Of a stretch of DNA of 64,000 nt, positions 56,021 to 64,000 are shown one piece after another. The notes under the pieces were generated by a model. That model was not told the DNA's origin, searched no databases, and was given only the letters and a program-made list of their open reading frames with translations. The stretch covers positions 37,669,211-37,733,210 of the forward strand of contig OX442314.1 of the NCBI GenBank assembly GCA_949358305.1. The letters run 5' to 3'. This stretch comes from Strigamia acuminata (Eukaryota; Arthropoda; Chilopoda; Geophilomorpha; Linotaeniidae). A program made the translations under genes and the position numbers. How positions within the stretch are numbered: the first letter of the stretch is position 1; every line of letters starts with the position of its first letter.

Positions 56021-56130
56021 TTGACCGTGCACAAGGGACTAATTTTGAAGGACGATAGGATTTTCATCCCGACCGGGCTGAGAAAGGAGATCCTTGACAA
56101 GCTGCATGAGGGCCATCAGGGTCTAGACCT
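56021..56130 (+). pseudogene. Gypsy integrase zinc-domain relic
   Basis: LTVHKGLILKDDRIFIPTGL followed by RKEILDKLHEGHQGL is the H2C2 zinc-domain start of a Ty3/gypsy integrase (IP..LR..IL..LHEGHQG). It is cut off after the second His by a tandem repeat. It is unlike the integrase of element A, so it is another family. Confidence 0.75.
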
Positions 56131-56295
56131 ACAGTGCCAATATTATCCATACAGTTTTCTTTTTTTGGTAAATGCCACACTCATAAATTGGTGCAGGCTT
56201 ACAGTACCAATATAATCTGTACAGTTTTCTGTTTCTGGTAAGTGCCACACTCATAAATTGGTGCAGGCTTACAGTACCAATATTATCTGCACGTT
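56129..56295. repeat. About 70-bp tandem repeat, 2.4 copies
   Basis: The unit containing TACAGTACCAATATAATCTG, GTGCCACACTCATAAATTGG and TGCAGGCT repeats at 56129, 56200 and 56271 with few changes. It begins directly at the broken end of the integrase relic. Confidence 0.8.
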
Positions 56296-56819
56296 ATTGT
56301 TTTTAGTGATTGCTACAAACATAAAACTAGAATGCAGCTTTACAATATTCACTTTTCAAAAGAGTACGATTAATTACAACCTCAACTAACATTGAATTGG
56401 ACAAAAACCAAGACTCCGTTGTCTAATTGCACTTGGAATAACAAAACCGAGAAGAAAAATTAAGTTATCACAATTCTGCTTGCGCCAACTTCAAAACAAG
56501 AAAAAAGTGTAGGACAGTGGATAAGACGTGACAAGAAGTAGTGAAAATCACAGAAAACCAGAGGTCCCATTGGCTCCACTACAGTTTCCTGCAGTGTACC
56601 CCAGGAGAGGCCACGAGGAGGCTGGGACATGGATATTTTTCTCCCCCGTTAAACAAGCAAAATCGTGCTAGTTTGGCAACCGTTGTATAGTGAATGCTCA
56701 GTTGTGTCGTCGCAGAATACGGTAGAATGCGGTGAATGGCTGGCATCGCACCTGAAATAGACGAAGCAAAATAAAATTAATAACAAAAAAAATCAGTTTC
56801 AAAAAAATCATTAAAAAAA

Positions 56820-57480
56820 TCATTTGAAAAAAAATGGAAATTTGAAATTTGATATCGCGACCAAAGTGATTGATGGATAAAGAGAGATAGAAAAAAGTGA
56901 AAAAAAATCAGTTTAAAAAAATTAATTTGTCAAATAGAATAAAAACCACCAACCGAAATTTTTGTCTTCACGAACACAATTGAATCGTTGACAAACAACA
57001 AAGACGGCGCCATGTTGGAAAAAAACGACCAAGCCTGAAAAATACATAAATCCATTAGTAAATATTAAATATAAATTAAAAATTACGTAAATTTCAACAA
57101 TCATCATGTGTCTAAAAAATCATCTTGAAAAAATCCATTTTAAATATCATTTTAAAAAATTGGAAAACGAAATTTGATATCTCAACCAGTGACCGATCGA
57201 TAGAGAGGGATTAAAAAAAAGTGAAAGAAATAGTTTAAAAGAATTAATTTATTAAATAGAGAGAATTAAAACGGTCAATAAAAACCACCAACCGAAATTT
57301 CCGTCTTTACGAACACAATTGAATCGCAAAATTCGTGGTAAAATCTGTTGTAAGCACGAACGTGACAAACAACAAAGACGACGACGCCATGTTGGCAAAA
57401 AACGAAGACGCCAGAAAAATACAAAAATACATTAGTAAATATTAAAAGATAAATTAACAATTACTAAATTTCAACAAACT
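56820..57480. repeat. Diverged tandem duplication, unit about 330 bp
   Basis: GAAATTTGATATCKCRACC, then AATAAAAACCACCAACCGAA, CACGAACACAATTGAATCG, GACAAACAACAAAGACG and CATTAGTAAATATTAAA occur in the same order in 56840-57080 and 57170-57445. The second copy has about 35 extra bases. GCCATGTTGG is shared. No coding function is evident. Confidence 0.75.
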
Positions 57481-58257
57481 AACAGCTCACCAACACGACG
57501 AAGTAAATATCCAGCTAAAGAACACGATGTGAATATGATTTCAAACGAGAGGACGAGGACGAACAAGCTATGAGCTGAGGTGAGCGACAATCCTTGGGAA
57601 TGACTACGGGGTCCACAGGAGGAAGCACACAGGGATTTGCTGTTCGAGAGAGAACAAATCTACGTTCATAAGCTGTGCCCTCGCAATGCTCTCACTTGTC
57701 AGTGGTAAAAACGGTAACTTCAACCTTGGACGAGCACTAATTGATTTATATTTTCAAAAATGGATTTTATTTGCTTAAATATGCATTTTTACGCCTAAAT
57801 AATAGATCTAAACGACTAGTAAAATAAATTTTTACAAGAAAAACCGTTTTTATTCGTTCAAAATGTTGCGTATATTATTTAACTAGCTAATTATATGTTA
57901 ATTTCGTCTATATTCGTATAAACGATCGTCAAACTTTCGTTTATTCACTCAAAAACAACTTTGTCCAGCAATAATTACCTCTGCGGTCATTATCAAACAA
58001 CTAGCTGAGGTCTGTTATACATTGGATTGTCCAACATTCAGTTACCAGACATATTTACACTATCAAAAACATGTTGTGGTAATTGTGTATACTGCACATA
58101 TATATACATTGTTATCGGTGGAACGTTTTGTGTACGTTTGGTTTTTCAAAATAAATGTTTGTTCCGTCACGTTAAACCGACGTTCGATGAATCTGCTGTG
58201 TATAAATGCAGGTTTCTGAAATTAATGAATCAATTACTTTTCTACTTCCATTCCGAT
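57481..58257. other. Upstream region of the orphan nuclear-type gene
   Basis: No separate gene is seen. The open frame extends upstream to 58027, but its composition before 58258 is Cys/hydrophobic and unlike the basic body, so I treat it as 5' UTR or chance. Confidence 0.45.
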
Positions 58258-58734
58258 ATGGCGCCTCGTGTAATCGCGTTGGAAACTCCAAAAAGTCGTC
58301 GTGGTCAGCGAGAAAGAAATTATGGACGTGCGAAACAATTTCTGGATTTCGACCACTTGGATAGAATTGGATCTTCCTCTGGATTCCGTTTCAAGAAAAC
58401 GAAAGAAATCAAAAGTCAAACATTTTACGGAAAACAGCATGCTAACAGTGTTGATTTAGCTGCTAAGAAGAAGGTTGGAATTCAACTTGTTGAGGAGATC
58501 AACGAGAAATTAGCAATCAGCTTGAAGAATAAGTTGAAGAAATCTAAGAAGAGATCAAGTCGAAAGCCAATCAAGAAATCTGCTAAGCAGACGAAGGAGA
58601 CTGATGATGATGATGTCTTTCCTGCGACACATAAAATAGTAATCGACATGAAATTTCACATTGATGATGATAGTGATGATGACATCATTCCTCCGACACC
58701 CCAAAAAGTTCAGACCACAAAAAGAAAATTTTAG
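58258..58734 (+). CDS. Orphan basic/acidic nuclear-type protein, 158 aa
   Basis: I choose ATG 58258 (GATATGGCG) because the coding character changes there; an upstream in-frame ATG at 58027 would give 235 aa. The protein starts MAPRVIALETPKSRRGQRER, has FGSSSGFRF-like and KSQTFYGKQH segments, a lysine-rich block (KNKLKKSKKRSSRKPIKK) that looks like a nuclear localisation signal, then acidic runs (ETDDDDVF, DDDSDDD) and a basic end TTKRKF. Poly(A)-type AAATAAA follows within 60 bases. It is single exon. No domain is recognised. A chromatin or nucleolar role is plausible from composition only. Confidence 0.6.
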   Translation: MAPRVIALETPKSRRGQRERNYGRAKQFLDFDHLDRIGSSSGFRFKKTKEIKSQTFYGKQHANSVDLAAKKKVGIQLVEEINEKLAISLKNKLKKSKKRSSRKPIKKSAKQTKETDDDDVFPATHKIVIDMKFHIDDDSDDDIIPPTPQKVQTTKRKF

Positions 58735-59146
58735 TTTTTTGTGGCTTTTGTTATTCTGACCTGAGTTGTAAAATATAAAATAAAATAAAATAAATAAATT
58801 TTTCATTACATTATCATAATGAAATAAATAAATAACCCTGTAATGTTGATTTTGAGAAACAGAAAATATGTAAAAACAGTTTCCCTCCCTCATATAAGTG
58901 CATAGACTTAACCCTTTTTTACAAAGTGGGTAGTGACCCTGGTGAATCAACATATTGCCACCTCCAAAACTCCCAATTGCCGAACCCTTTTCAAACGCCA
59001 GCAGTCATGGCAACTTTTGGACATTTTTCTTTGCGACCACCTTTGTAGCCACAGCTGGAAATTCACAATTAAAGCAGGTTCAACTTACAAGTACACTAAT
59101 TAATTAATTTTAAAAACATTCGGATTTGACCAATTGATTTGTACAG
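58735..59146. other. Intergenic, no gene
   Basis: Contains AAATAAATAAAT poly(A) signals for the upstream gene and otherwise no feature. Confidence 0.5.
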
Positions 59147-59902
59147 TTGTTCTGGTATGGTGATACGGCACCGACCGAAACCTGCCGCGATGCCAGCCCT
59201 ATTCCCCGGTCTGCCCGGACACTCAACCAGTTGATGCCGCCCGTTTACACGTGCCCAGAACCCAGTTTACATGTAATAAATCTATTTCATTGTAAGTTGT
59301 ATTATTCTGTATTATATTCACTTAGCGCACACTTTCTTAGCTTATCTCAGTTAGGTTGTTGTCGAAGTAATGAGACTAAATACAGTCTTAAGCCTTTTCT
59401 ATCAAAAGGTAGAATCGTCACAAACCTCTCGTTTTTCCTCTTCATTCAAACGTCTTCCGCTAATCGGGAAGACATTTCACACGAGCGTCAACTGGAAGTT
59501 TATTTCCATACCGGTACTCATTCTGTTGTGTATTTTGGTTTGTTAGATCTCCTACATGATTGGGTGTATGTGGATTTGTTTATAGAGCTCGCAAACCGTT
59601 TTCTTCCATTGGTATTAGATGAGTGGCGTGTTCGTGATTTATTCTTGTTCACGGCGATGCAAATTTGTGAAAATCCACACGATGACAGATACAAGCTGTG
59701 TTTTGCCCATTTGTTGGCGAATGCATCGTCCGAGCAGAAAAGGGATCTCATTCAATTCGAAGTGAGAAATTCTCGGTGTTGTTTTTTCTTGGATTTTGCA
59801 AGTATCAATTTGTTGTTAAATGATACGAGTGAGAAGGAAAGGAATGTTATATTATCACGCGTTCAGTATCGTATCGCCATAGAATTGAAAAATTATTTTT
59901 AG
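59147..59902 (+). CDS. Unrecognised ORF, C-terminal half protein-like
   Basis: The frame is open for 251 codons, but the first ATG (59155, preceded by TTG) gives an N-terminal third that looks like read-through intron. The second half is coherent: RQLEVYFHTGTHSVVYFGLL, DWVYVDLFIELANRFLPLVL, DEWRVRDLFLFTAMQICENP, RYKLCFAHLLANASSEQKRD, ending IAIELKNYF. It is alpha-helical and moderately hydrophobic with no membrane helix or domain I recognise. A splice acceptor upstream of about 59460 is likely but not certain. It could be a 3' exon of a host gene. Confidence 0.45.
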   Translation: MFWYGDTAPTETCRDASPIPRSARTLNQLMPPVYTCPEPSLHVINLFHCKLYYSVLYSLSAHFLSLSQLGCCRSNETKYSLKPFLSKGRIVTNLSFFLFIQTSSANREDISHERQLEVYFHTGTHSVVYFGLLDLLHDWVYVDLFIELANRFLPLVLDEWRVRDLFLFTAMQICENPHDDRYKLCFAHLLANASSEQKRDLIQFEVRNSRCCFFLDFASINLLLNDTSEKERNVILSRVQYRIAIELKNYF

Positions 59903-60039
59903 ATTGATTTATTCAAAAACATATGTTTAAATCAATTTACTTAATCAGTAGTAATGACGACGGGACAAATACTTAAAAAAAAATTGAGGTTTTGTAATTT
60001 GAATAAAGTTATTTGCTTGTTAAAAACTGTTTAAATTTG

Positions 60040-60450
60040 ACGACAAAACCATGCTTGTTATAGTCGAATCCAGCTAACTTTTCGTTAACTTTGGCCATTT
60101 TTCTATCCAGTTTAGCCTCTCTTGCGTCAAGCTCGCCAAGCTTCTCGTCAGGAATGATGTCCTTAGTCGCCTGTCTTTCGAGTATCGAGTGGAGAAGATC
60201 CAACCCGACGTGAACCACCGCCATCGCGCCGATTTCCATCGTCGCCATCGCCGTCGTACGCCGAGCAGGAAGAGACTCGCGTGAACCATCGTCCCGTGCT
60301 ACGAGGACCATCGTACGTGAGTGCGGGGTAGAAGAAGACGTCGCCGTCTTGCTAACAACTGCCGTTGTTACGCATGCCATTGCCGTGCTTTGTGCGTGCA
60401 ACAATCGTTGCGCGCCATTTTCTATTATTTATTCCTCCTTCTTGTATTAT
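60040..60450 (+). other. CpG-rich possible LTR relic
   Basis: CGCCATCGCCGTCGTACGCC and a GCTAACAAC/GTTGTTACGC hairpin preceded by CTT, then CGCCATTTTC and TTTATTCC, repeat in order the features of LTRs A-C. A minus-strand ORF of 131 aa across it (60404-60009) with charged repeats (KLDRKMAKVNEKLAG) may be coincidental. The relic would be interrupted by the MITE at 60458. Confidence 0.35.
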
Positions 60451-60457
60451 TCATGTA

Positions 60458-61109
60458 CAGTGTAGGCTGCGTAGCCCGGACATAGGACGGGACCCAGAAA
60501 CTTGTCCGGTCCGGACAATGTCCATTCTATAGGGCATCGCGCCCACTCTCTGGTCCGGACAAATGCCACATGTCCGGACTAGAGAGTTAAAGAAAATCAA
60601 TTTCTGCTACATTAAAACAATTCAAAAATGCCGATTTTCTAATGAAACAAATTAGAAAAAGAATTAAAAACACTAAAATTTTAATAAAATTTTAATTTAT
60701 TGCAGGTTCACAAGGGTTGAAAAAGGAAATTTGCGTTAAAGTTACCGTTGCGCCATGTGCACATATGTTACGTCATGTCCACGTTCGTAAACACATGCAA
60801 AAGTACCTTTTCCAACCTTTTCCAACCCTTGTAAACATGCAATAAATTAAATTTTTAATTAGTCTTTTCAATTTTTTTTCTAATTTGTTTCATTAGAAAA
60901 TCGGCATTTTTGGTTTTTGTCCGGACTACACAGCGATTTTTGCCTACACGGGACGCATCGCTTAGTCCGGATTCCGGAAGGGGGAGCTGTCCGGACCACA
61001 GAGCAAATTTAGCATTGCTCCTGATTGGTTGGGTCCGGGCCCCGGCAAACTTGTCCAGACCACACAGCTGTCCGGTCGGTACTATGTCCGGGCTACGCAG
61101 CCTACACTG
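60458..61109. mobile_element. TA-flanked foldback MITE
   Basis: The 652-bp element starts CAGTGTAGGCTGCGTAGCCC and ends with the exact inverse (28 terminal bases match), between TA dinucleotides (60456-60457, 61110-61111). Most of each half is inverted relative to the other (AAAATGCCGATTTTCTAATG and CATTAGAAAATCGGCATTTT). GTCCGGAC palindromes recur throughout. No transposase. A TA target suggests Tc1/mariner-type mobilisation. Confidence 0.85.
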
Positions 61110-61111
61110 TA

Positions 61112-61488
61112 TTTTATTTGCCTTGGTCATATTATTGTATAACAGTGTAATAAATATATTGTGTCTTTTTAATATAAAACTGTGTTTTTATTTCCTATTA
61201 AATTACCCTGGACATTTAAGTCTCATGGTAGCATTCACCTGCGGTAATTTGGTCAATTTATTAGTAATTGATCAAATTTAAAAAACTTTCCTTCTGCCGT
61301 TTAATAATTTTTCTCTCTCAGGCCTATGACATTTATCGTGTAGTTCAGACCTTGTATTTCTATTGTATCCAGCATATTGAAAATGATTAGCCAAAATGGA
61401 GATTGGTTTTATACATGTGTATATCTATGTATGTTAGCCATATGTTAGGAATTAGGGTTATAGAAAGAGACTTGATTGGTTATTAAGC
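61112..61488. other. Spacer, no gene seen
   Basis: AT-rich with an AATAAA at 61150. No coding sequence recognised. Confidence 0.4.
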
Positions 61489-62386
61489 CTAGCAATACCA
61501 ACCAAATAAAAATCCATTTGGGTCTTTTTTGGAATCTTCTTCAACAACAATTGGGTGCTCTACAATCATAATTGGTTGCTCATTACTATCTAATTTCATA
61601 TGCATGAGTAGAAGAAGTATTGAATGATCTGGATTGCAGGCTGATGAAAATTTAAATGATGATTGATAAACAAAACGAAATAATTGAAGCTCTAAATTAT
61701 TTTTCATGTCCAGTGGAAGTAGTCTGGGACATGTATTGTTCCCAGACAGAGTCAATAATACCTCTTTCTCACACATAATTTAGGTTGCAACTGATTATTT
61801 TAATAACTAAACACGTGGTGTGGTGTAGTCTCTGGAATTGTTTCTAACACCAGAGGGAAATAGTTATAATTTGGATACAATTCAGGACATTGAATAGAGT
61901 TCTATTTCACGACTGGGTGCTGATGTGATTGGTCTTCACAAGTGAATTTTGCATCTAACATTTCTGAGTTGCAAAACTACTTCACGGATTAATGATATCT
62001 TATCTGAATGCACACACTTATGCATTGCAACACATCTAAAGAATCTGTGTAGATCACCACTCTTTCGTGTCTACAGTCTAACAGGCTGCAGTGTTGGAAG
62101 CAGGAGCAAGCCCAAATTTTAGCAAAAAGGTGTGCTGGTTTTCTTCTACCGCTACAGCTGCACAACTAGAAATGTTAATTTCAGCACTGCTTGTAGCCAT
62201 AATTAAGAGCCTGATGTGATTCTTGACTTCTGATGGTAACGGGTTAACGTTGAATCCACCTTGGCTTCTAATTTTGGTAAAGAAATTCAAATTCTCCAAG
62301 CAGTCTTGATTAAACCAACTTGTAAGTGCCTTGGACGGTTTGGCAGTACTTATACAATCCATGAAGAGATTCGATTGATGTAACAA
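61489..62386 (-). pseudogene. P-element/THAP9-like transposase relic
   Basis: On the minus strand 62386-62078 encodes LTSWFNQDCLENLNFFTKIR followed by SQGGFNVNPLPSEVKNHIRL, matching the QD.LEN.F..IR..GG.N.NP motif of the P/THAP9 transposase C-terminal region. A stop interrupts, and 61776-61489 contains further weak sequence (ACNPDHSILL) in another frame. No THAP domain, terminal repeats or catalytic core are seen. It is an old fragment. Confidence 0.6.
62018..62095. repeat. 78-bp dispersed palindromic repeat, copy 2
   Basis: Nearly identical to 53320-53397 (differences such as GCAAC for GCAGC and AGGCTG for ACGCTG). It partly overlaps the end of the P-like relic frame. Confidence 0.75.
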
Positions 62387-62392
62387 AACCTT

Positions 62393-62710
62393 TCTGGAAT
62401 GTTTTTCGTGGTTTCTTTTATCTTTATCATGCGCTTGAATTACTTAGGCCTAAATATCTTCATATATTTTTACTTTGTATCCAGTTTTTGCGGCCAATTT
62501 TGTTTACAATGACGACAATGCAATGAAATTCGGGCAAAACGGGTAAATTTTAATTTAATTAAATTAATTTAATAGTTTAGTTTAATCACAGACTATTAGT
62601 GCTTGTTTTTATTCATTATTTACCACAAGTTCCGTTAGTTTTTCGTGGTTTCTTTTATCTTTATCGTGCGCTTAAATTATTTAGGCCTAAATATCTACAT
62701 ATTTCAATTT
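62393..62710. repeat. Direct repeat pair of about 75 bp
   Basis: TTTTTCGTGGTTTCTTTTAT, CTTTATCRTGCGCTT and TTAGGCCTAAATATCT occur at 62400-62465 and again at 62639-62703, 239 bases apart. They could be remains of the ends of a small element, but no target duplication was seen. Confidence 0.7.
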
Positions 62711-64000
62711 TAATTTATAATTACTTATTTATAATTAGCCTTATTTTTTGTACATTGGGTGTAGGAATTGTTTTACAAATTTGTACTGTATGTTAAATGT
62801 TTTATTTTTTTTTTTTAGATTTTCATAGTCAGCTAAAGCCACAACACCATTGAAGGACAATGAATAGAAAACATTACTGAAGACTGAAAGTAATATTATA
62901 CTCCAGGACCCAGAATTGGCGATTTAAAAAGAAAGGCACTGTGGCTAAATTTAGTTTTTCAGGTCACGAGTGATAGCTGTCGTTTACAGCTTAAACGTGG
63001 TGTAAGCTTTTTTTGGTGCTTTTTTTTAGATTTTTTTTTATGTAAATATTCGCGCTGTATTTTATTTTGTGTGGGAAATTTGTTTTTGAAATTTTTTTAG
63101 GCATTTATATTTAATGGACTTGTTTTTTCCTACACAAAGTTTGGTCACTAGCTCGCTTCAGCAATTCCAGCCAGGCATTAGTTTTGATTGGTGAATTTTA
63201 TTCCAAATGCCGCCATTTTTCTCATCAACAGTCATGTGAGAATTTAGGACATCAAAGTCATCATTAACAATTTTGCTAAAATCAGCCAATTTGTCACCGT
63301 GATAAGTCTGCCTTTGATGTCCTATTAGAGAAAAGCTGGGCTGATGGGGTTACTATACTTTACAATCACTTTTGCAGGATCATCCTGCAAAGAATCGCAC
63401 CAAATTCATGCATAGGACCCTGCAGGAATTGCTGCCTTATCACTTGTGCAGGTCCAATCCAGCATACAGAGTAATTGTTACTGCAATTATCACTACTGCT
63501 GGATCTCCTGATGAGCAAAGTGGACCAGTGTAACCCCGCTCCCCTGTTGCCCACAGCATCCACGTGCCTAAGCCGATCAAAATTATTCAATCACTAGACA
63601 AAATGTTATTCTTGAATAAACAGAAAATCTTATACCAAAAGCTCCTTCAGAGATCGGGTGAGAAGGATGATGTCGGTGTATGAGCAAATTTACCCATTTC
63701 ACCAGGTACCTTGCTCCAGGCCAGCATGGCCACTTTTGTCTCACCAAATGATTTCACCTTGTTTTGTAAGTTTGCATCAGTAAACATTTATTTTGTTATT
63801 CTATTAGTAGTTTATGGTCTGGCACGTATGTTTAAGTGCCAGGCACGTCCATAACATCAATTATGCATCCAAAACGAGTGGCGCTTATTTTCGTACGGTA
63901 CATCTCGCACGACATTTGGACGGCATTACGTACGGCACTCACTCTCGAACATCGCGCACGGCAACACGTGTCAATTCCAACTGCTCTAACTCGCGCATCA
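62711..64000. other. Spacer to the window end
   Basis: No gene is recognised. There is a perfect 10-bp-arm palindrome, TTTGCAGGAT with ATCCTGCAAA, at about 63372-63392, and GGCAC/GTGCC at about 63820. The final 130 bases are CpG-rich with repeated GCACGRC units and run off the window. Confidence 0.4.

Noticed and set aside
60009-60404. Minus-strand 131-aa ORF as a gene
   Set aside because: It crosses the CpG-rich LTR-like block with hairpins, and its composition is Ala/Thr low complexity in the first half; kept only as a possible LTR relic.

Overview
This is nuclear DNA from an animal, almost certainly an invertebrate. The evidence is spliceosomal GT-AG introns of roughly 45-100 bases, a family of DEG/ENaC ion-channel genes (a metazoan family), a three-exon MORN5 orthologue, an MTR4 helicase fragment, and a mix of Ty3/gypsy, Copia, Tc1/mariner, hAT, MULE and P-like transposons. 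It is not a bacterium, phage or virus. I cannot narrow the phylum.

Layout. 1-3955: a DEG/ENaC gene whose spliced reading frame joins the C-terminal half of one channel subunit to a complete second subunit in one polypeptide; a hAT-type MITE sits in one intron. 5638-19932: a young 14.3 kb Ty3/gypsy retrotransposon (LTRs of 1432 bp with one mismatch seen, 4-bp target duplication). It has gag, a textbook -1 frameshift signal, a pol that has lost the RT active-site region, a long extra third ORF that appears to contain a 671-base intron, and LTRs carrying a chain of hairpins. 21185-22104: a decayed MTR4 5' fragment ending in a 20-bp tandem repeat. 22715-26101: an orphan zinc-ligand-rich gene, its broken paralogue, and a two-copy repeat with covarying stems.

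26554-36076: a DEG/ENaC cluster: a TM1-only ORF, a 408-aa gene, a pseudogene split by a Copia-like solo LTR, a 472-aa gene and an N-terminal relic. 36312-37362 (minus): MORN5. 37575-43825: a hAT relic, then a 5'-truncated second member of the gypsy family whose third ORF is broken by stops, a frameshift and a 1566-bp Tc1 element with arms of about 530 bp. Its LTR abuts a copy of two DEG/ENaC exons. 44462-46018: a solo LTR of a third related family.

46593-64000: mostly repeats and relics (a structured tandem repeat, a four-exon orphan reading frame, a Copia relic, a hAT foldback MITE, MULE, gypsy integrase and P-like relics, a foldback TA-MITE), plus one good orphan nuclear-type protein gene at 58258.

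The DEG/ENaC genes share intron positions and phases and look like a locally expanding and decaying family. The gypsy elements share three things beyond ordinary gag-pol: an ORF3 of unknown function, a conserved hairpin between pol and ORF3, and hairpin-rich LTRs. Together these are the best candidates for something undescribed.
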